Shown: positions 1-7,599 of the stretch, in pieces
How the letters are laid out: the number at the start of each line of letters is the position of its first letter
Position numbering within the stretch: position 1 is the first letter of the stretch
Origin: Nocardia aurantia
Lineage (GTDB): Bacteria; Actinomycetota; Actinomycetes; Mycobacteriales; Mycobacteriaceae
Assembly: GCF_009604425.1 (NCBI RefSeq)
Contig: NZ_WEGI01000010.1
Coordinates: 248,001-312,000 of the forward strand
Length of the DNA: 64,000 nucleotides
Direction: 5' to 3'
The notes under the pieces: model-generated
The model's database searches: none
Seen by the model: only the letters and a program-made list of their open reading frames with translations
Told to the model about the DNA's origin: nothing
Program-made: the position numbers and the translations under genes

Positions 1-2
1 CG

Positions 3-1142
3 GTGAATCGCCGTGTCCTGCAACGAGTTCTGGAGCGAACCCAGCTGTTGCAACTGGATTCGGTGGCCGCGGTGGTGCGGGCGCACTACGCGCCGGTCTT
101 CAGCCGCGTCGGCGGCTACGACCGGGGCCTGCTCGACGAACTGGCCTGGAGCCACGACTCGCGTCGGCCGCGCCGGCTCGTGGAGTACTGGGCCCACGAG
201 GCGGCGCTGATCCCGGTCGAGGATTGGCCGTTGATGCGCTGGCGGATGGCCCACTACCGGCACGGCCGGTGGGGCGGAGCGAAGCGGGTGCTGGAACACA
301 GTCCCCGGTTGCCGAAGGACGTGCTCGAGGTGATCGGCGAGTTCGGGGCCAGCACCGCCGGTGAGGTGGAGAAACATCTGGAGCTCGATCGTCCGCGCAG
401 CAAGGATCATTGGGGCTGGAACTACAGCGACACCAAGGTGGTGTGCGAGCTGTTGTTCGCCACCGGAGAGCTGTCGGTCGACAAACGCGTCGGCTTCCAG
501 CGCTACTACGACCTCACCGAGCGGGTGCTGCCACCCGAGGCCCTGGCCCGTGAGGTGGACGAGCCGGACGCCGTCCGGGAACTCGTGCGCCGCGCGGCCG
601 ACGCGCTCGGCGTCGCCACCGAACCCGATCTGCGTGACTACTACCGGCTCCGGCGCGAGCAGACCGCGCCTGCGATCGCCGACCTGGTCGACGCGGGCGA
701 GCTGGAACCCGTGCAGGTCGCCGGGTGGGACCGGCTCGCCTACCTGCGGCCCGGTGCGCGCACGCCCCGCGCGGTCACGGGTTCGGCGCTGCTGTGCCCG
801 TTCGACCCGCTGATCTTCTACCGCCCCCGCACCGAGCGCATCTTCGACTTCCACTACCGCATCGAGATCTACACACCGGAACCCAAACGGGTACACGGGT
901 ATTACGTCTTCCCGTTCCTGCTGGACGGTGAACTCGTCGGCCGCGTCGATCTGCGGGCCGAACGCGCCACCGGCCGTCTGCTGGTCCCCGCAGCCTTCGC
1001 CGAACCCGGACGCGACGATCCCCGCGTCGCGTCCGAGCTGGCCGCGGCACTGCGCGCCATGGCGGATTGGCTGGAGCTGGACCATGTGGTGGTCGGGGAA
1101 CGCGGCAACCTCGCCGCCGAACTCGCCCGCGCCGCAGGGTGA
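3..1142 (+). CDS. AlkX/YcaQ-type winged-helix DNA glycosylase (5' partial)
   Basis: The reading frame is already open at the window edge and the first residues align with the interior of the family, so the true start is probably upstream. About 379 residues are visible. The protein belongs to the winged-helix HTH_42 (DUF1006) family of alkyl-purine and interstrand-crosslink DNA glycosylases. A Q-L-D triad lies at visible residues 17-19, followed by a YWAHEA block near residues 61-66. The family is known to carry a Q-hydrophobic-Q or Q-hydrophobic-D catalytic triad, and the D version is typical of E. coli YcaQ (AlkX). The inferred role is base excision of bulky or crosslinked purines. It is convergent with the crotonase gene. 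Family call is confident, substrate is not. Confidence 0.8.
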   Translation: MNRRVLQRVLERTQLLQLDSVAAVVRAHYAPVFSRVGGYDRGLLDELAWSHDSRRPRRLVEYWAHEAALIPVEDWPLMRWRMAHYRHGRWGGAKRVLEHSPRLPKDVLEVIGEFGASTAGEVEKHLELDRPRSKDHWGWNYSDTKVVCELLFATGELSVDKRVGFQRYYDLTERVLPPEALAREVDEPDAVRELVRRAADALGVATEPDLRDYYRLRREQTAPAIADLVDAGELEPVQVAGWDRLAYLRPGARTPRAVTGSALLCPFDPLIFYRPRTERIFDFHYRIEIYTPEPKRVHGYYVFPFLLDGELVGRVDLRAERATGRLLVPAAFAEPGRDDPRVASELAAALRAMADWLELDHVVVGERGNLAAELARAAG

Positions 1143-1144
1143 TT

Positions 1145-1181
1145 CGGCCGTGCCCGGATGAGTTCGATGGGCGAACGGCCG
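1145..1181. terminator. Candidate bidirectional terminator hairpin
   Basis: Seven-base arms CGGCCGT (1145-1151) and ACGGCCG (1175-1181) sit between two convergent genes, with an inner CCC/GGG pairing. There is no U-tract. The call rests on position and symmetry only. Confidence 0.35.
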
Positions 1182-1242
1182 GAAGTGGCTCAGCGGCAAC
1201 AGGACTGAGGTAGGTGTGTCAGCCTGTGGGATGGGGTGAGCG

Positions 1243-2082
1243 CTAGCCGAAGCGGCGGTCGGCGGAGATGCCGGCCATCTCGTGGGCCAGGCCGAAACCC
1301 AGGTCCTGGACGAGGCGGCGCTTCCACGGGCGCTGGGCGACGGCGTGGGTGAACCGCCGGGCGGCGCGCGGCTGGCGCATGATGGTGCGCGCGATCTCCC
1401 AGGCGCGGGGCAGCAGATCCGGCAGCGGCAGAACCTCGTTCACGAGACCGAGTTCGAGAGCGGTCGGCGCATCGATCGGGTCCGCGGTGTACAGGTGGTA
1501 GGCGGCGCGTTTGGTGCCGAGCGTCTCCTGCAGGGTGAGCTGTAGTCCGTCTCCGGGCACGACCCCGGAGGGGAAGTGCGGGTCCAGGATGGTGGCGTGC
1601 TCGGCGGCCAGGGTGATGTCGCACAGCAGGGCGAACTCGGTGTGCGCCGGGCTCGGGCCGTTGAGCGCCGCGATGGTGGGGATGTCGATGCCGAAGACCA
1701 TGTTCTCCAGCAGTTTGATCGCGTCGTAATAGGTGTGCTCGTAGGCGAAGTCCGGCGGCGGGGCCATGGGCATCAGCTCGCCGAGGTCGCGGTCCTCCGG
1801 CGCCAGATCGTCGGTGGCGATCCACTGGTCGCCGGTGCCGGTCAGGATCAGCACCTCGTTGTCGGGATCGTTGCCGATCTCCTGCCACGCCTGCCCCCAG
1901 GCGTTGTGCGCCGCGAAGCCGAACTGCGCGGGCCCGCCGTCGGTGTGCATGCGCAACTCCAGGATTCCGTCCTCCCGGGTCATCGCGAAGTGATCGGCGT
2001 ACTTCCGTGAGTACTCCTCGAAGCGCGGTCGCGCGACGAATCCGCCGACCGTGGCGTGCCAGTCGGTCAGGTCCTTCGGCAT
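1243..2082 (-). CDS. Enoyl-CoA hydratase/isomerase (crotonase) family protein
   Basis: This 279-residue protein has the crotonase fold. The GDQWIATDDL stretch (about residues 84-93) corresponds to the first oxyanion region, and the block around AALNGPSPAHTEF followed by LCDITLAAEHA is the second, typical of enoyl-CoA hydratases and related CoA-ester enzymes. It is expected to be cytosolic and to act on an acyl-CoA. The substrate cannot be read from sequence, and the usual acidic catalytic pair is not obvious, so a hydrolase or isomerase member is possible. It is divergent from a TetR gene with a perfect palindrome between them, so it is probably that regulator's target. Confidence 0.8.
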   Translation of the reverse strand: MPKDLTDWHATVGGFVARPRFEEYSRKYADHFAMTREDGILELRMHTDGGPAQFGFAAHNAWGQAWQEIGNDPDNEVLILTGTGDQWIATDDLAPEDRDLGELMPMAPPPDFAYEHTYYDAIKLLENMVFGIDIPTIAALNGPSPAHTEFALLCDITLAAEHATILDPHFPSGVVPGDGLQLTLQETLGTKRAAYHLYTADPIDAPTALELGLVNEVLPLPDLLPRAWEIARTIMRQPRAARRFTHAVAQRPWKRRLVQDLGFGLAHEMAGISADRRFG

Positions 2083-2108
2083 GGGGTTCCTCTCGATCGA
2101 TTACTATT

Positions 2109-2145
2109 CGGAGCGGTGCTCCGAACTATACGGAGCACCGCTCCG
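2109..2145. promoter_or_regulatory. Perfect 15-bp inverted repeat, probable TetR operator
   Basis: Arms CGGAGCGGTGCTCCG (2109-2123) and its exact reverse complement (2131-2145) flank the spacer AACTATA. The element lies in the divergent interval between the crotonase start (2082) and the TetR start (2164). This is the classic position for a TetR autoregulatory operator covering both promoters. The spacer is AT-rich and may overlap a -10 box. Confidence 0.75.
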
Positions 2146-2163
2146 GAACGCAACGGGAAAGGT

Positions 2164-2757
2164 GTGTGCGCCATCGACGCGTCTACCGAACCGCGCCGGG
2201 CCCGCCGGTCCGACGCCCTGGACAACCGCGCCCGGCTGCTGGAGACCGCCCGCGAGGTGTTCGCCGAACACGGCGTCGACGCGTCCCTGCGGGACGTCGC
2301 CCGCCGGGCCGGCGTGGGCATCGGCACTCTCTACCGGCACTTCCCGGACCGCCAGGCGCTGCTGGAGGCGCTGTTCGCGGACGCGCTGCACGACCTGAGC
2401 GAAACGGCGCGGCACCTGCTCGCCGACCCGTCGCCGGGTGCGGCCCTGATCGCGTGGCTGACCCGGCTCGCCACCGGATCCCTGACCTACCGCGGGCTGC
2501 CCACCTCCGTGCTCGCCGCCGTCCACGACGAGGGCTCGGCCCTGCACGCGGCCTGCGTCGAGATGACCGCCGGGATCGACGCCCTCGTCGACCGGGCCCG
2601 GCAGTCCGGCGTGCTGCGTGACGGGACGACCTCCGGGGACCTGCTCGCACTCGCGGCCGGGATCGCCGTCGCGGCCGAATACGTCCCCGGTCGACCGGAG
2701 TTGATCGAGCGATTGGTGACGCTGGCCGCTGCCGGATTCGTACTGCCTCCGGTCTGA
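2164..2757 (+). CDS. TetR/AcrR family transcriptional regulator
   Basis: The protein has about 197 residues from the GTG at 2164. The frame stays open further upstream, but those codons would run through the operator, so the GTG is preferred; a purine-rich GGGAAAGG precedes it closely. The N-terminal helix-turn-helix reads ARLLETAREVFAEHGVDASL then VGIGTLYRHF, typical of TetR regulators; the C-terminal ligand domain is not diagnostic. It probably represses itself and the divergent crotonase through the palindrome at 2109-2145. The inducer is unknown but is plausibly an acyl-CoA or aromatic compound. Confidence 0.85.
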   Translation: MCAIDASTEPRRARRSDALDNRARLLETAREVFAEHGVDASLRDVARRAGVGIGTLYRHFPDRQALLEALFADALHDLSETARHLLADPSPGAALIAWLTRLATGSLTYRGLPTSVLAAVHDEGSALHAACVEMTAGIDALVDRARQSGVLRDGTTSGDLLALAAGIAVAAEYVPGRPELIERLVTLAAAGFVLPPV

Positions 2758-2763
2758 TGTAGT

Positions 2764-2788
2764 CACCGAGGGGTCGTCGCCCTCGGTG
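2764..2788. terminator. Bidirectional terminator hairpin
   Basis: Perfect nine-base arms CACCGAGGG (2764-2772) and CCCTCGGTG (2780-2788) with a 7-nt loop lie between the convergent TetR and MarR genes. Confidence 0.65.
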
Positions 2789-2793
2789 CCGGC

Positions 2794-3252
2794 TCAATCC
2801 AGGGCGGCGATCTCCTCGACCCAGGCGGTGAGGCCGGCGCGGAAACCGGCGAGTTCGCCGGGGGTCAGGCGCCGGACCGCGCGGGCCAGGGGGGCCGAGC
2901 GGCGGTCGAGGAATTTCGTGACCGTCCGGCGGTGTTCCGGCGCCACGGTCAGGAGGGTGCGGCGGTGGTCGGCCGGGTCGGACTCGCGGTGCAGCCAGCC
3001 CGCCCGGGTCAGGTCGCCGGCGAGCTGACTGGCGTTCGTGAGACCGAGGCTCAGCTGCCGCGCCACGTCGCCGACGCTGACGGGCCCGGAGGACAGCACG
3101 AACGACAGCACCGCGCCGTGTCGCGGGCCCAGGCCCGCCGATTCGAACAGCTGTTGCAGTTCGGGCGGCATATCGCTGTGGGCTCGCCGCAGGTATGCCG
3201 ACAGCAGCGGTACCAGCGATCGGAACTCCGCGATGTCGTCCGCGTCGGCCAC
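2794..3252 (-). CDS. MarR family transcriptional regulator
   Basis: This 152-residue protein is of MarR length. The winged helix reads VSVGDVARQLSLGLTNASQLAGDL followed by the wing DPADHRRT, whose D-x-R/H-x-R pattern is characteristic of MarR proteins (DNA recognition helix plus beta-hairpin wing). It is divergent from the small membrane protein and multicopper oxidase operon. Three TCTGAACT-type half-sites lie between them, so it probably represses that operon and itself. The ligand is unknown; copper, oxidant or phenolic signals are guesses from the neighbouring oxidase. Confidence 0.87.
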   Translation of the reverse strand: MADADDIAEFRSLVPLLSAYLRRAHSDMPPELQQLFESAGLGPRHGAVLSFVLSSGPVSVGDVARQLSLGLTNASQLAGDLTRAGWLHRESDPADHRRTLLTVAPEHRRTVTKFLDRRSAPLARAVRRLTPGELAGFRAGLTAWVEEIAALD

Positions 3253-3276
3253 GCGCTACCTCCTGTCGAAACGGTC

Positions 3277-3333
3277 TTGACAGCATCAGCATACAAGTTC
3301 AGACTTCTGAACTATTCATAAATCTGAACTATT
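3277..3333 (+). promoter_or_regulatory. Promoter with overlapping MarR-type operators
   Basis: A consensus -35 TTGACA lies at 3277-3282. Downstream is a perfect inverted repeat AGTTCAGA (3296-3303) / TCTGAACT (3306-3313), and a second direct TCTGAACTATT copy occupies 3323-3333. The operator covers the expected -10 and transcription start of the rightward operon and the upstream region of the MarR gene. Assignment to the neighbouring MarR is inference from position. Confidence 0.65.
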
Positions 3334-3345
3334 GGGGTGATCGTG

Positions 3346-3744
3346 ATGACCACTGCGGAGCGCGCAGGGTCCCGGATCTGGCCGTCGCTGCTGCGGGCAC
3401 TCGCCGTCGTCGTCGCACTCGACGGGCTCGCGCAGGCGGTGTTCGCCGGCAGGCTGCTCGCGGGCAGCTACGACGGGCTGGATTCGCATATGCTCAACGG
3501 CATCGTGCTGGCAGTCGGAATCCTCACCGAGACAATCGCTTTCGCTGTCGCGTGGCGATTCGGGGGCGGCGCGGCGCGGCCGGTCCTCATCGGCCTCGGT
3601 CTCATCGCGCTGACGGCGATCCAGATGACGACCGGGACCCGATCGATCGTCGCCGTGCATGTGCCGGTGGGGGTTCTGCTCATCGGTGGTCTGCTGGGGC
3701 AGGTCGGGCAGACATGGCGGGAACCGGCCGGAGCGCGGGCATGA
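3346..3744 (+). CDS. Small four-helix membrane protein of unknown function
   Basis: The protein has about 132 residues with four predicted transmembrane segments: one near the N-terminus (LLRALAVVVALDGLAQAVFAG), a second around GIVLAVGILTETIAFAVAW, a third PVLIGLGLIALTAIQM and a fourth VPVGVLLIGGLLGQV. I do not recognise a named family. Its stop overlaps the ATG of the multicopper oxidase (ATGA), so the two are translationally coupled; it may serve electron transfer, heme or copper handling for that enzyme. ATG 3346 is preferred because GGGG lies 8 nt upstream; GTG 3337 is an in-frame alternative. Confidence 0.6.
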   Translation: MTTAERAGSRIWPSLLRALAVVVALDGLAQAVFAGRLLAGSYDGLDSHMLNGIVLAVGILTETIAFAVAWRFGGGAARPVLIGLGLIALTAIQMTTGTRSIVAVHVPVGVLLIGGLLGQVGQTWREPAGARA

Positions 3745-5540
3745 GCGACGGCGAGTCGCGGGCCGGCGCCCGGGCGGCCGGTCCCGGTGGCGACCCGGTC
3801 GAAGCCGGCGGTATCGGCAAGAATCGGGGAACCCCTGGGGCGCTTCGACTGTCGCGGCGCGGGATGCTGCGCGGGGCGGCGGTATCGGTGGTGGCCGGCG
3901 CGCTGGGCGCGTGGGAGTGGTACGCGGACACACCCGCCGACCGGGTCCATCTGACCAGCGACGCACGGCTACCCGAGCCGTTCACCCTTCCGCTGGTGCT
4001 GCCGCCGGTGCTCGCACCGGTCGCGCGGGACGAGACGACCGACTACTACCGGATCGTCCAGCGAGCGACGAATATCACTGTGCTGCCGGGATATTCGACG
4101 CCGATGTGGACCTACGGCGGAAGCTTTCCGGGGCCGACGGTGATATCGGCGCGTGACCGCCGGACGGTGGTCACCCACCGCAACGAGTTGCCCGTGCCGG
4201 TCGTCGTGCATCTGCACGGTGGGCATGTGCCCGGGGACTCCGACGGTTACCCGACCGACCTGCTGTACCCGGTGGGCACATCGAATCCGGCCGATATGCC
4301 GGACATGGCGGGCGATTCGCGGGTGAGCGGCGTGCCGGGCCGGGCGGGTGGATCGGATCCGGCGACCGTGCCCGAGGCGGCAGGCGGATCCGGTATGGCG
4401 GGTATCCGCGCGGGTGCGGACGGCCCGGATCACGCGGGTATGCGCATGGAACGAGATGCTCTGGCGCACATCATGATCGGTGAGCGCGACTACGTCTATC
4501 CGGCCGGGCAGCCCGCCGCGGCGCTGTGGTACCACGATCACCGGATGGACTTCACCGGTGCCGCGGTCTGGCGCGGGCTCGCGGGTTTCCACCTGGTCAC
4601 CGACGAGGCCGAGCGTCGGCTCGGGCTCCCTGCCGGAGCACGCGATCTGCCACTCATGCTGGCCGACCGGGCATTCGATGCCACCGGCGCCCTGAAATAT
4701 CCGGCGGCCGACCCCTCGGGCCTGCACACCGCCGGAGTGACGGGCAAGTTCACCCGTGGTGCGCTCGGCGACGTGATCCTGGTCAACGGGGTGCCCTGGC
4801 CCGAACATCGCGTGAGCACCGCGAAATACCGGCTCCGGCTGCTCAACGGCTCCAATGCCCGGGTCTATCGGTTGCGTATCGACATGCCGCGTGGCGACGG
4901 TCATTTCGTGCAGATCGGTTCCGACGGCGGGCTGCTGGACCGGCCACAGCGGGTCGGCGAACTGACCATCGCGCCCGGCGAGCGATACGACGTGATCGTC
5001 GACTTCACCGGCTGCGCGGTCGGGGACCGGGTGACCGTCCACAACGACCTCGGAACCGGAACCACCGACCGCGTCATGCGTTTCGCGGTCACCGACCGGG
5101 TCGCGGACACCACGGTGATCCCCGACGTGCTCACCGAATCCGCCACGCCCGCACCGGGTTCGGCCGCGGTCACGCGCACGTTCCGATTCGCTCGCCGCGA
5201 TGCCGGAAGCCCGCACGGCTGGATGATCAACGGCCGCGCCTATTCTCCGTCCGAGCCGATCGCCCGGCCGCGGCTGGGCGACACCGAGATCTGGCGGCTG
5301 GTCACCGATCTCGATCATCCGATTCACCTGCACCTCAACCAGTTCCGGGTGCTGTCCCGCAACGGCGGGCCACCGCGCCCGGCCGACGCGGGCTGGAAGG
5401 ACACCCTCTATCTGGAGGCCGCCCAGATCGCCGAGATCGCGGTGCGTTTCACCGACTTCCCGGGCCGCTACGTCCTGCACTGCCACAACCTGGAGCACGA
5501 GGACATGTCGATGATGGCGACCTTCACCACCCGCACCTGA
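3741..5540 (+). CDS. Tat-exported multicopper oxidase, CotA/bilirubin-oxidase-like
   Basis: The protein has 599 residues. A twin-arginine signal (LSRRGMLRG, about 37-45, followed by a hydrophobic stretch) predicts folded export. All four copper-ligand clusters are visible: HLHGGH (157-162), WYHDH (263-267), HPIHLH in the third cupredoxin domain, and the C-terminal HCH-x3-H-x4-M at about 580-589, which provides the type 1 copper Met. The HLHGGH...DSDGYPTD pattern resembles CotA and bilirubin oxidases, so the likely activity is oxidation of phenolics, bilirubin-like compounds or metals with O2. An unusual Gly/Met/Asp-rich insertion of about 58 residues (181-238) lies in domain 1. The ATG overlaps the preceding stop. 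Confidence 0.88.
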   Translation: MSDGESRAGARAAGPGGDPVEAGGIGKNRGTPGALRLSRRGMLRGAAVSVVAGALGAWEWYADTPADRVHLTSDARLPEPFTLPLVLPPVLAPVARDETTDYYRIVQRATNITVLPGYSTPMWTYGGSFPGPTVISARDRRTVVTHRNELPVPVVVHLHGGHVPGDSDGYPTDLLYPVGTSNPADMPDMAGDSRVSGVPGRAGGSDPATVPEAAGGSGMAGIRAGADGPDHAGMRMERDALAHIMIGERDYVYPAGQPAAALWYHDHRMDFTGAAVWRGLAGFHLVTDEAERRLGLPAGARDLPLMLADRAFDATGALKYPAADPSGLHTAGVTGKFTRGALGDVILVNGVPWPEHRVSTAKYRLRLLNGSNARVYRLRIDMPRGDGHFVQIGSDGGLLDRPQRVGELTIAPGERYDVIVDFTGCAVGDRVTVHNDLGTGTTDRVMRFAVTDRVADTTVIPDVLTESATPAPGSAAVTRTFRFARRDAGSPHGWMINGRAYSPSEPIARPRLGDTEIWRLVTDLDHPIHLHLNQFRVLSRNGGPPRPADAGWKDTLYLEAAQIAEIAVRFTDFPGRYVLHCHNLEHEDMSMMATFTTRT

Positions 5541-5610
5541 CTCGATCGGCGAGATTCGGTTCGCACCCCTTTCGTGCCGAATTTCCTGGCTGCGGAACGG
5601 GGCTCGGTGC

Positions 5611-5622
5611 TACCGTCGCGGC
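5611..5622 (+). promoter_or_regulatory. -10 element for a predicted leaderless transcript
   Basis: TACCGT at 5611-5616 is followed by 6 nt and then the ATG at 5623, and no Shine-Dalgarno sequence is present. This spacing places the transcription start at or next to the start codon. Confidence 0.5.
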
Positions 5623-7572
5623 ATGGCGCGAATCGGGATGGGGCGCAGTGGGGTTGGCCGGATGGTTGCCGGCCTCGCGGTGCTCGCGTCGGTGCTGAGC
5701 GGGTGCGCGGGCAGTACCCCGCCGGTCCCGCAGGGGTCCCAGGCGCCCGTGACCCCGGCCGCCTGGCCGCCTGCCGGTGGTCGCGGGCCGTGCGCGGTGA
5801 GCAAGCAGGAGAACGTCCCGGCGGCCATGCGCGACGGGGTGGTGCTGAAGGCCGACGTGTACCGGCCGCAGACCGGCGACAAGGTGCCGGTGATCCTCAT
5901 GCGCACCCAGTACGGCAAGGCCGCCGCGCAGATCCAGCCGTACCGCTACCAGTCGCCGGACTGGTTCGCGTCGCACTGCTATCTCGTTGTCGTGCAGGAT
6001 ATTCGAGGCCAAGGAGCGTCCGGCGGCACCTTCGCCGAATTCGCCAACGACGGCGCCGACGGCTACGACACAGTCGAATGGGCGGCGGCGTTGCCCGGCA
6101 CCAACGGCAAGGTCGGCATGTACGGCTCGTCCTATGTCGGGGCCACCCAGTGGCTCGCGGCCACTGCCACCCCGCCGCACCTGACCACCATCGTGCCCGC
6201 GAACACCTCCTCCGACTACTACGACGGCTGGACCTACGACGGCGGCGAATTCCGGCTGGCGTTCGTCGAACCGTGGGCGATGGGGACCATCGGCGCGAGC
6301 GCGGCCACCAACCGCGGCGACACCGCCACCGCGAAACAGCTGGAGGCCGACACCGCCCAGGCCACCCGCTGGCTGAATTACCGTCCGTACCAGCAGTTTC
6401 CGCCGATGCATCCGGGTGATCCGGCGGTCGCGCCGTGGTATTTCGACTGGATCCGGCATTCCGCCCGCGACGACTACTGGAAGCAGTGGAGCATCCGGGA
6501 CCGGTATGCGAACGTGCACGTCCCGGTGCTCGATATCGAGGGCTGGTACGACGCCTTCCTCGCCGGGGGTATCGAGAACTTCACCGGTATGGTGCAGCAC
6601 GGCGGCACCCCGGAGGCCCGCGCCGATCAGCGCCTGGTGATCGGTCCCTGGGACCACATCGGCTGGGGCCGAGCCGATACCGGGCTGTCCACGCCGTTGC
6701 TGGCGTCGGCCGGAGCAGCCGGCGACAGTCCCGTGAACGATCTCATGCTGAAGTGGTTCGACCACTTCCTGAAGGGCGTGGACAACAAGGTCGCCACTGG
6801 TAAGCCGGTCGTCGACTACTTCCTGCGTGGCTCGAACACCTGGAAGACCGCCGACGCGTGGCCGCTGCCGGGCACCCGATCCACCAGTTACTACCTCTCC
6901 GGCTCGGGGTCACCGGCGGTCATGGGGCGCGCCGGGGCGTTGACCACCACCGCGCCGACGGCGCCGCAGCCGCCGGACACCTATTACTACGACCCCCAGA
7001 ACCCCGTTCCGAGCGCGGGCGGGCACTCCTGCTGCGCGTCGGCCAGTGGCCCGCAGGGGCCCTACGACCAAGGCGTCGTCGAACAGCGCAGTGACGTGCT
7101 CACCTACACCACCGCGGCGATGGCCGCCGATACCGAGGTCACCGGGCCGATCTCGGTGACCCTGTGGGCCGCGTCGACGGCGATCGACACCGACTTCACG
7201 GCGAAGCTGGTCGCGGTGGCCCCGGACGGCGGCACCGAGAATCTGAACAACGGCATCCTGCGCACGGCGTTCCGGGACGGCCTCGAGCGTCCGACGCCGA
7301 TCGAGCCGAATCGCCCGTACCAGTACACGATCCGGATCTGGCCGACGAGTTACCTGGTGAAGGCGGGTTACCGGCTGCGGCTGGAGATCTCGAGCAGCGA
7401 CTTCCCGCAGTACGCGCCGAATCCCAACACCGGCGAACCGTTCGGGCAGAGCGCGAACGTGCTCGGCGCGACCCAGACCATCCTGCACGATGCCGACCAT
7501 CCGTCCGCGATCGTGTTGCCGATCGTCCCCGCCGGTCCGGGAGGCGACGACGATTTCCCGTTGGCGCACTGA
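5623..7572 (+). CDS. CocE/NonD family serine hydrolase, predicted lipoprotein
   Basis: The protein has 649 residues and belongs to the X-Pro dipeptidyl-peptidase S15/cocaine esterase family. It starts with a lipoprotein signal ending in the lipobox LSGC (Cys28), so it should be anchored on the outer face of the membrane. The alpha/beta-hydrolase core carries G-S-S-Y-V-G with nucleophile Ser170. The acid and His are expected in the WYD and GPWDHIGWG regions, and a C-terminal beta-rich domain starts near EVTGPISVTLW. Known members hydrolyse esters, amides or acylated antibiotics; the substrate here is unknown. ATG 5638 is an alternative start, but the -10 spacing supports 5623. Confidence 0.87.
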   Translation: MARIGMGRSGVGRMVAGLAVLASVLSGCAGSTPPVPQGSQAPVTPAAWPPAGGRGPCAVSKQENVPAAMRDGVVLKADVYRPQTGDKVPVILMRTQYGKAAAQIQPYRYQSPDWFASHCYLVVVQDIRGQGASGGTFAEFANDGADGYDTVEWAAALPGTNGKVGMYGSSYVGATQWLAATATPPHLTTIVPANTSSDYYDGWTYDGGEFRLAFVEPWAMGTIGASAATNRGDTATAKQLEADTAQATRWLNYRPYQQFPPMHPGDPAVAPWYFDWIRHSARDDYWKQWSIRDRYANVHVPVLDIEGWYDAFLAGGIENFTGMVQHGGTPEARADQRLVIGPWDHIGWGRADTGLSTPLLASAGAAGDSPVNDLMLKWFDHFLKGVDNKVATGKPVVDYFLRGSNTWKTADAWPLPGTRSTSYYLSGSGSPAVMGRAGALTTTAPTAPQPPDTYYYDPQNPVPSAGGHSCCASASGPQGPYDQGVVEQRSDVLTYTTAAMAADTEVTGPISVTLWAASTAIDTDFTAKLVAVAPDGGTENLNNGILRTAFRDGLERPTPIEPNRPYQYTIRIWPTSYLVKAGYRLRLEISSSDFPQYAPNPNTGEPFGQSANVLGATQTILHDADHPSAIVLPIVPAGPGGDDDFPLAH

Positions 7573-7599
7573 CACTTCCGGATCCGCGCGATGCCGCGG

